The position numbers were made by a program, and so were the translations under genes. Below, in pieces: positions 58,705-64,000 of a stretch of 64,000 nt of DNA. Position 1 is the first letter of the stretch; every line of letters begins with the position of its first letter. The stretch is from Mycolicibacterium neoaurum VKM Ac-1815D (GTDB lineage Bacteria; Actinomycetota; Actinomycetes; Mycobacteriales; Mycobacteriaceae), in assembly GCF_000317305.3 (NCBI RefSeq), contig NC_023036.2, positions 4,402,001 through 4,466,000 of the forward strand, written 5' to 3'. The notes under the pieces are model-generated. The model was not told the origin of the DNA. It was given only the letters and a program-made list of their open reading frames with translations, and ran no database searches.

Positions 58705-59418
58705 TCAGACCCCGAAGATCGGCGGCAGGGCCAGCACCATCACCAGTCCCCAGAAGAAGTGCACCAGCATGGGGGCCAGCACCCCGCCGGTGGCCCGACG
58801 CAAAAACGCGCAGACGGTGCCCAGAATGATCGCGGCAAAACCGAGCATCGGATTGCCGGTGGTGGCCGCGGTGGCGATCACGTACAGCACCGTCGAGGTG
58901 AGTACGGGACGGTGCCGCAACAGCGCCGTGTACAGCGACCCGCGGAAGAACATCTCCTCGGCGAGTCCGTTGATCACCGTGATGAACACGATCAGGTACA
59001 GCGGCCCCGATTTCGAGTACTCCAACACGTCGCGGATGTAGTCGTCGACGCCGGGGATCTCGCGCGCCACCAACCCACCGACAACGAACACCGCAGCCAG
59101 CCCGAGCCCGATCGCCGTCCCGGTGATGACGGGACGGCGCATCCGCCCACGGAAGTCGACCCGGCCCATGTGCAATGGTCCGGAGAGATACGCGCCGATG
59201 GCCCACACGCCCGCCAGCGCGAGCGTGAGCCAGATGAACGTATCGTCGCCGGGAGGCCTGCTCAGCGAGTAGCCGAGCAGCGCGGCTCCCACCAGCAGCA
59301 CCGCACCGACCACGAACTTGCGGCGGCCGACCACCGCGGCCGGCTCGTCCGAGGGCGGTGCCTTGCGGCCTGCGATCCGACGGAGCTCACCGGTCCACTT
59401 CGTCCGGTTCGTCACCAC
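58705..59418 (-). CDS. CPBP-family intramembrane protease
   Basis: 237-residue membrane protein with about six helices. The CAAX/CPBP signature EEMFFRG (ExxxR, in NGLAEEMFFRGSLYTALLRH) and the later HFFWGL with His support an intramembrane glutamic/metal protease-like fold. GTG 59418 has GAGGTGAG upstream, 4 nt after the preceding gene's stop, so it is cotranscribed with the NAD-binding protein. Members include self-immunity proteins for bacteriocins and prenyl-protease relatives; this one's target is unknown. Confidence 0.9.
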   Translation of the reverse strand: MVTNRTKWTGELRRIAGRKAPPSDEPAAVVGRRKFVVGAVLLVGAALLGYSLSRPPGDDTFIWLTLALAGVWAIGAYLSGPLHMGRVDFRGRMRRPVITGTAIGLGLAAVFVVGGLVAREIPGVDDYIRDVLEYSKSGPLYLIVFITVINGLAEEMFFRGSLYTALLRHRPVLTSTVLYVIATAATTGNPMLGFAAIILGTVCAFLRRATGGVLAPMLVHFFWGLVMVLALPPIFGV

Positions 59419-59422
59419 GGGC

Positions 59423-60550
59423 TCACCTCGGATCCACCTTGGCCGCGATCTCGGCGAGGACGTCCAGACCCGCGCGGACGGTCGCCCGCGCAGGCCCGGG
59501 CAACGGCGCCAGGACGCCCAGCGCCGGTCGCACGATCGCCGGTGTCAGTTCTCGGATGCGGGCGGAATCTCCGCCCGCCCAATCCGGGTCGGTGTCGGCA
59601 AGATGATGCGGGTCGGCCAGATCGTTGACCGGGCGGCGACGGTGCCTGGCCAGCGAACGGCGGATCGACTCATCGATGCCGAGCAGACCACCGTCGGGGT
59701 CGGCAACCAGGTCACGCAGGCCCGCGTCGGTGGCCACCATCGGATAGTCGAGGGAGGCGGTGAGGTCCGCGGTCAGGCTGCCCGGCACCGGCAGTGCCAG
59801 CGCGGACACCTTGGAGGCGAGCACGGTCGGCACCGGGCCCACCGGGATCTCGACCCTGATGTTGCCTGCCAACCTGGCATAGCCGGCGAGCAGATCGCGA
59901 TAGGTCGTTCGCTCGGGACCGTAGATGTCATACGAGCCGGCCGGGACGCGCTCCGGATCGGCCGCGGCCACCAGATAGTGCAGGACATCCCGGATGGAGA
60001 TCGGATCGATCGGGTTGTGCATCCAGCTCGGTATCGGAAGGACCGGGAAACGGTCGCCGACATAGCGCAGGATCTCGAACGAGGTCGACCCGGCGCCGAA
60101 GATCAATGCCGCGCCGAGCCACACCAGCTCCGCTCCCCCGGGTTCGGTCAGCGCCTCGGCGACCTCGGCCCGGCCGGCCAGGTGGTCGGAGAGCTCCTCG
60201 TCACCGGGCACGAACCCGCCCAGGTACACGATGCGGCCCACACCGGCGGCCTTGGCCGCCTTCGCCACGTTGGCCGCGGCACGGTTGTCGACCTCCCGGA
60301 ATCCGGGGTCACCGATACCGTGCACCAGGTAGAACACCGTGTCGATCTGCCCGGCATCATCGAATGCCTTTGTCGTCGAATCCTTCTCGCGCGCGTCCAA
60401 CTGCACGACGGAAACCCCGTCGAACCAGCCGTACGCGCGCAGGCGTTCGGGTTTCCGGCTGGTCACCACCACCTGATGGCCCGCGTCGAGCAGTTCGCCG
60501 ACCAGGCGGGAGCCGATGTATCCGGTCGCACCGGTCATCAAGATCCGCAT
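59423..60550 (-). CDS. NAD(P)-binding atypical SDR
   Basis: 375-residue protein. ATG 60550 gives MRILMTGATGYIGSRLVGEL at the very start, with a Rossmann GATGYIG motif; a TTG 3 codons upstream is also open but lacks GGGG spacing. Residues 60-190 continue as a NmrA/NAD-dependent-epimerase fold (VVQLDAREKDSTTKAFDDAG, VDNRAAANVAKAAKAAGVGR). The C-terminal 150 residues are helical and unlike SDR cores, including LARHRRRPVNDLADPHHLAD. Substrate unknown; it is upstream of the CPBP protease gene with a 4-nt gap. Confidence 0.88.
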   Translation of the reverse strand: MRILMTGATGYIGSRLVGELLDAGHQVVVTSRKPERLRAYGWFDGVSVVQLDAREKDSTTKAFDDAGQIDTVFYLVHGIGDPGFREVDNRAAANVAKAAKAAGVGRIVYLGGFVPGDEELSDHLAGRAEVAEALTEPGGAELVWLGAALIFGAGSTSFEILRYVGDRFPVLPIPSWMHNPIDPISIRDVLHYLVAAADPERVPAGSYDIYGPERTTYRDLLAGYARLAGNIRVEIPVGPVPTVLASKVSALALPVPGSLTADLTASLDYPMVATDAGLRDLVADPDGGLLGIDESIRRSLARHRRRPVNDLADPHHLADTDPDWAGGDSARIRELTPAIVRPALGVLAPLPGPARATVRAGLDVLAEIAAKVDPR

Positions 60551-60590
60551 ACGCCCCAACGTACCCAGGCCGCGCCGAACTTAAGCGCCG

Positions 60591-61103
60591 CTAGCGATGC
60601 AGCTCGATCAGGCCTTGATAGACCTGCGCATTCAGTTGATTACCGGCCTTTTCCTCATCGCTGAGTTCGCGGCGTACCTTGCCGGGGACACCGGCAACCA
60701 AGGATCCCGGTGGCACGACCGTTCCCTGGGGTACCACCGCACCGGCCCCGACGAGCGAACCGGCGCCGATGACGGCTCCGTTCAGCACGATCGCCCCCAT
60801 CCCGATCAGGCAATCATCCTCGACGGTGCAGCCGTGCAGCACCGCGTTGTGGCCGACGCTCACCCCGGAGCCCACCCGCACCGGGAAGCCCGGGTCGACA
60901 TGCACGGTGACGCCGTCCTGGAGGTTGGACCCGAAACCGATCTCGATGGGTTCGAACTCGGCCCGCAGGGTGGCCGAGTACCAGACGCTGGCCTTCGCGG
61001 CCAGGGTGACCTGCCCGATCACGGTGGCATTGGGGGCCACCCAGGATTCGGCGTGCAACTGCGGGGCGCGGCCCTGGATGGGGATGATCAGCGGTTCAGC
61101 CAT
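60591..61103 (-). CDS. Gamma-carbonic-anhydrase-type hexapeptide-repeat protein
   Basis: 170-residue left-handed beta-helix protein. Hexapeptide repeats run from LAAKASVWYSATLRAEFEPI to LVGAGAVVPQGTVVPPGSLV; three metal-type histidines are seen in VTVHVD, GHNAVLHG. The C-terminal helix ends NAQVYQGLIELHR. This is the PaaY/gamma-CA subgroup, which may be an anhydrase, an acyl-CoA hydrolase or an acyltransferase. ATG 61103 lies inside the end of the GlxA-type gene (8-nt overlap); ATG 61112 is three codons longer. Confidence 0.92.
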   Translation of the reverse strand: MAEPLIIPIQGRAPQLHAESWVAPNATVIGQVTLAAKASVWYSATLRAEFEPIEIGFGSNLQDGVTVHVDPGFPVRVGSGVSVGHNAVLHGCTVEDDCLIGMGAIVLNGAVIGAGSLVGAGAVVPQGTVVPPGSLVAGVPGKVRRELSDEEKAGNQLNAQVYQGLIELHR

Positions 61104-62085
61104 GGCCGTCATGGTAAACGGGCCGCGACCGGCTCCCCTGATACACCTTGCGGTAACTCGACGGCGACATCCCCACGCCACGGCGTAGATGGTGACGCAG
61201 ATTTCCGCCCGTGCCCAACCCCGCTCGGCGAGCCACCTCGTCGATGGCCAGGTCCTGTGATTCGAGCAGTTCTCTGGCATGGTCCAGGCGCCGGTTGCGG
61301 ACCCAACTCGCCGGTGCCTCACCGGTTTCCGCGCGGAAGCGGCGATTGAACGTGCGCGGGCTCATATGCGCGTGCCGTGCCAGTTGCTGCACGGTCAGCT
61401 CCTCGTCCAGGTGATCGAGCGCCCATTGCCGGGTCGCCGCCGTCGAGGCGCGATCGGGCACCGGTACCTGCCGATCGATGAACTGCGCCTGGCCACCCTC
61501 GCGCCACGGCGGCACCACGCAATGACGCGCCACATCGTTGGCCACCTGGACACCGTGATCGGACCGAATGATGTGCAGGCACAGGTCTATTCCGGCGGCC
61601 AGCCCGGCCGAGGTGAGCACGTCACCGTCGTCGACGAACAACACGTTCTCGTCAACACACACCGCCGGGTGCAGCGCACGCAGCGCGTCGGCGTACCGCC
61701 AGTGCGTGGTGGCCGGCCGCCCATCCAGCACGCCTGCGGCAGCCAGCACGAACGCACCGGTGCAGATCGAGACCAGCCTGGTGCCCGGGCGGATTCCGGC
61801 AAGGGCCGCGCGAACCGCGGGTTCCAGGGTGCCGTCGAGCCGGGCCGGCGCGTAGCGGGTTCCGGGGATCACGACGGTGTCGGCGTCGGCCAGCGCGTCG
61901 GGTCCGGCCGTCGGCAACAGGGCGAACCCGTTGGTCGAGGGCACCGGACCCGGCTCGACGGCACAGGTGATCACCTCGTACAGCGGATCGCCGGTGGTGT
62001 CGGCGGCGCTGCCGAACAGCGTCGGGGCGATGGTGGCGTCGAAGCCCACCACCGGCGGCAACAGCAGTACGGCGACGCGGTGCAT
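61096..62085 (-). CDS. GlxA-type AraC-family regulator
   Basis: 329-residue regulator. The N-terminal DJ-1/PfpI-like domain (MHRVAVLLLPPVVGFDATIA; VSICTGAFVLAAAGVLDGRP with the Cys nucleophile position) is followed by a double HTH AraC domain (AHMSPRTFNRRFRAETGEAP and GLGTGGNLRHHLRRGVGMSP). ATG 62085 is chosen. It is coupled to the hexapeptide-repeat gene by an 8-nt overlap and divergent from an MFS gene by 82 nt, so it probably controls one or both. A dyad at the MFS start fits this. Confidence 0.93.
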   Translation of the reverse strand: MHRVAVLLLPPVVGFDATIAPTLFGSAADTTGDPLYEVITCAVEPGPVPSTNGFALLPTAGPDALADADTVVIPGTRYAPARLDGTLEPAVRAALAGIRPGTRLVSICTGAFVLAAAGVLDGRPATTHWRYADALRALHPAVCVDENVLFVDDGDVLTSAGLAAGIDLCLHIIRSDHGVQVANDVARHCVVPPWREGGQAQFIDRQVPVPDRASTAATRQWALDHLDEELTVQQLARHAHMSPRTFNRRFRAETGEAPASWVRNRRLDHARELLESQDLAIDEVARRAGLGTGGNLRHHLRRGVGMSPSSYRKVYQGSRSRPVYHDGHG

Positions 62086-62159
62086 GCGATCCAGTTTGGC
62101 ACGTTTTTGATGGGTGCTGTCATTTATGCCACTGGTGGACGGCACTGCCGTCGGAGACA

Positions 62160-62172
62160 GTCATGGCATGAC
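62160..62172. promoter_or_regulatory. GTCATG-G-CATGAC dyad at the MFS start
   Basis: Perfect 6-bp-arm inverted repeat that includes the ATG at 62168. A related element, CTGTCATttATGCCA (62117-62131), is its near-inverse with a 2-nt insertion. Two similar sites about 40 nt apart in the divergent region suit a regulator such as the adjacent GlxA-type protein. Confidence 0.4.
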
Positions 62173-63415
62173 AGTTGTGCGTGCCCCGGGCCGGGTCCAC
62201 TGGGCCTGGGTGATCGCCGGCGTCAGCTTCGTCGCGCTGCTGGGCGCCGCGGCGTTCCGGTCGGTCCCCGGGGTGTTCATGGTGCCGCTGCACGGGGAGT
62301 TCGGCTGGAGCCACGGCACCATCGGGCTGGCGATGTCGGTCAACATGACGCTGTTCGGCGTCACCGCGCCGTTCGCCGCCGCGCTGATGGACCGTCTCGG
62401 GGTCCGCCCGGTGCTGGCGGGCGCGCTGGCCCTGATCGCGGCCGGATCGGCGCTGAGCGTCGTGATGACCACCGGCTGGCAACTGGTGCTGCTGTGGGGC
62501 GTACTGGTCGGAATCGGCACCGGCGCCATCTCCATGGGCTTCGTGGCCACCGTCGCCACCCGGTGGTTCGAGGCCCGCCGCGGTCTGGTCACCGGAGTGC
62601 TGACCGCCGCGAGCGCCACCGGGCAGCTGATCTTCCTGCCGGTGGTGGCGCAGGTGACCACAACGCACGGCTGGCGCTGGGCGGCACTGATCGTCGCGGG
62701 AGCGGCGTTGGCGGTGGTCCCGCTGGTGGCGGTGTTCATGCGCAACCGTCCGCAGGACGTCGGGCTGACCGCGTACGGCGCGATCTCCGACGAGCCCGCG
62801 GCGGTGGCAGGCGGATCGTTCGGCGCCGCGTTCGAGGGCTTGCGCATCGGCCTGCGTTCACGGGCGTTCTGGCTGCTGGCAGGCAGCTTCGCCATCTGCG
62901 GGATGACCACCAACGGGCTGATCGGCACACACTTCATCCCGGCCGCGCACGACCACGGGATGCCGACGACGCTTGCCGCGGGATTGCTGGCGACCATCGG
63001 GGTGCTCGACGTGGTCGGGACCATCTTCTCGGGGTGGCTGACCGACCGCATCGACCCGCGCATCCTGTTGTGTGTCTATTACGCGGGTCGGGGCTTGTCG
63101 CTGGTGCTGCTGCCGTCGCTGCTGTCTCCCCAGGCCGAGCCGAGCACATGGGTTTTCGTCATCTTCTACGGGCTGGACTGGGTGGCGACTGTGCCCCCGA
63201 CGATCGTGCTGTGCCGGGAGTTCTTCGGCTCCCGCGCGCCGATCGTGTTCGGCTGGGTGTTCGCCGCGCATCAGCTCGGGGCCGCCGCCGCCGCGGCCGG
63301 TGCCGGCTGGATCCGTGATCTCCAGGGCCAGTATGACCTGGCGTTTTACCTGGCCGCCGGGCTGTGTCTGATCGCGGCACTGCTGTGCGCGGCAGTGCGC
63401 CGCCCGGCACGTTGA
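62168..63415 (+). CDS. MFS transporter
   Basis: 415-residue major facilitator with 12 helices. Near the start, HWAWVIAGVSFVALLGAAAF and MVPLHGEFGWSHGTIGLAMS match the OFA/oxalate-formate or monocarboxylate-like subgroup (FGW-x-I pattern). Motif A loop: ALMDRLGVRPVLAGALALIA. ATG 62168 is chosen; GTG 62114 and ATG 62126 are open upstream but their codons are weak. Divergent from the GlxA-type regulator. Probable substrate: a small carboxylate, inferred only. Confidence 0.9.
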   Translation: MTVVRAPGRVHWAWVIAGVSFVALLGAAAFRSVPGVFMVPLHGEFGWSHGTIGLAMSVNMTLFGVTAPFAAALMDRLGVRPVLAGALALIAAGSALSVVMTTGWQLVLLWGVLVGIGTGAISMGFVATVATRWFEARRGLVTGVLTAASATGQLIFLPVVAQVTTTHGWRWAALIVAGAALAVVPLVAVFMRNRPQDVGLTAYGAISDEPAAVAGGSFGAAFEGLRIGLRSRAFWLLAGSFAICGMTTNGLIGTHFIPAAHDHGMPTTLAAGLLATIGVLDVVGTIFSGWLTDRIDPRILLCVYYAGRGLSLVLLPSLLSPQAEPSTWVFVIFYGLDWVATVPPTIVLCREFFGSRAPIVFGWVFAAHQLGAAAAAAGAGWIRDLQGQYDLAFYLAAGLCLIAALLCAAVRRPAR

Positions 63416-63596
63416 CGGCTCTGCATTTGGCCTCACCGGGGCCGCCGCATACGATTCAACCGGCGCTGCGGGGACGCCATGGCTCGTCAACATCAGTTAG
63501 CTGACGGTGGGCAACGCTGGAGATCTCAGAGTTTCCGCTGCTGCGCGCCGACCAACCCAGGGACACAGACACCCTGTCTTGAGCGGAGGAAAATAC

Positions 63597-64000
63597 GTGC
63601 ACGCTCGCACCGGAAAGCTCTTCGGCGTCGCCGTCGCATCGGCGGCCATCGTCTTCGCGGGAACCGCGGTCACGGCGCAGGCCGAAGAACCCACGACCCC
63701 GAACATGGTGATCCCGGAGCCCAAGGGACCGGGCTGCGAGGCCATCAAGTCCGTGGCATCCGGCCCCGGATCGCTGGCCGTGTTGTCCAAGGCGCAGTCC
63801 TCGGCCGCGCTGGCCAGCATCCCGGAGATCTCGACCTTCAGCGAGCTGGTGTCCGGGCAGTTGAACCCGGCCGTGAACGTGGCCGCCGTGCTCGACAACG
63901 GCCCCTACATCGTGTTCGCGCCCAGCAATGAGGCCTTCGCCAAGCTCACGCCCGAGCAGCTCGAGACGCTCAAGACCGACCCGGTCGCCGCGACCGCCAC
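63597..64000 (+). CDS. Secreted fasciclin-domain protein, 3' end outside the window
   Basis: 134 codons of an exported FAS1 protein from GTG 63597 with GGAGGAAAATAC upstream. The signal peptide ends near TVTAQA (about residue 29). Mature sequence shows PKGPGCEAIKSVASGPGSLA, and the FAS1 core PEISTFSELVSGQLNPAVNV, YIVFAPSNEAFAKLTPEQLE, as in the mycobacterial MPT70/MPT83 group. It is not a lipoprotein (no lipobox Cys after the signal). The remaining third of the domain lies beyond the window. Confidence 0.92.
   Translation, partial: MHARTGKLFGVAVASAAIVFAGTAVTAQAEEPTTPNMVIPEPKGPGCEAIKSVASGPGSLAVLSKAQSSAALASIPEISTFSELVSGQLNPAVNVAAVLDNGPYIVFAPSNEAFAKLTPEQLETLKTDPVAATA

Overview
The window is high-GC chromosomal DNA from a mycobacterium, most likely a fast-growing Mycolicibacterium-type species. 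Evidence: mycothiol (mshB), coenzyme F420 (fbiC), phosphatidylinositol mannoside (pimE, lpqW) and MMPL genes, Ala/Pro-rich and DUF732 secreted proteins, and frequent GTG starts. From memory of M. tuberculosis H37Rv, gene order follows the Rv1177 to Rv1142c interval in one direction: fdxC, PadR regulator, fadH, fbiC, an Rv1171-like membrane gene, mshB, lpqW, typA, mutT2, phhB, pimE, Rv1158c- and Rv1157c-like genes, an Rv1156-like HhH-GPD gene, an Rv1155-like gene, Rv1153c-type methyltransferases, GntR, sirtuin, Rv1147-like methyltransferase, mmpL13-like transporter, Rv1144-like SDR, mcr and echA10. The PE/PPE and nar genes that I recall from the tuberculosis version are absent here.

Accessory blocks sit between these conserved genes. 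(1) 3.2-10.8 kb: a minus-strand run with a LuxR/AAA regulator, an NmrA-like protein, an ECF sigma factor without an anti-sigma gene, an SDR, a cupin and a 34-residue ORF, then yceI behind a perfect palindrome; a metallo-beta-lactamase-fold hydrolase and a DUF2231 membrane protein follow. (2) 13.7-24 kb: a large exported acidic protein, a CLC channel, a DhaK-DhaL kinase, and a 926-residue exported protein with two tandem Ig/cadherin-like modules and a beta-propeller. (3) 32.5-43.2 kb: a peptidase M20, a LytS/LytTR two-component pair translationally coupled to a small membrane protein and an SSS symporter, a second DUF485+ActP module, an MFS protein and an acyltransferase. (4) 45-48 kb: a Baeyer-Villiger monooxygenase divergent from a PucR regulator. 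(5) 56.6-64 kb: lipid genes, an MFS exporter, a CPBP protease, a GlxA-type regulator divergent from another MFS gene, and the start of a fasciclin-domain secreted protein.

Operons are tight (1-14 nt overlaps or gaps) and convergent pairs often overlap at their 3' ends. The most notable non-coding signals are 9-bp-period GTCAC/GTAAC direct repeats that resemble MtrA response-regulator boxes at 29314-29336 and 52899-52952, a 25-bp dyad in front of the MMPL-TetR-methyltransferase operon, and operator-like dyads near PadR, yceI, mcr/echA10 and the GlxA/MFS pair. A 53-residue Lys/Cys-rich protein divergent from typA is a good candidate for an overlooked conserved small protein. I saw no tRNA, rRNA, insertion sequence or CRISPR array.
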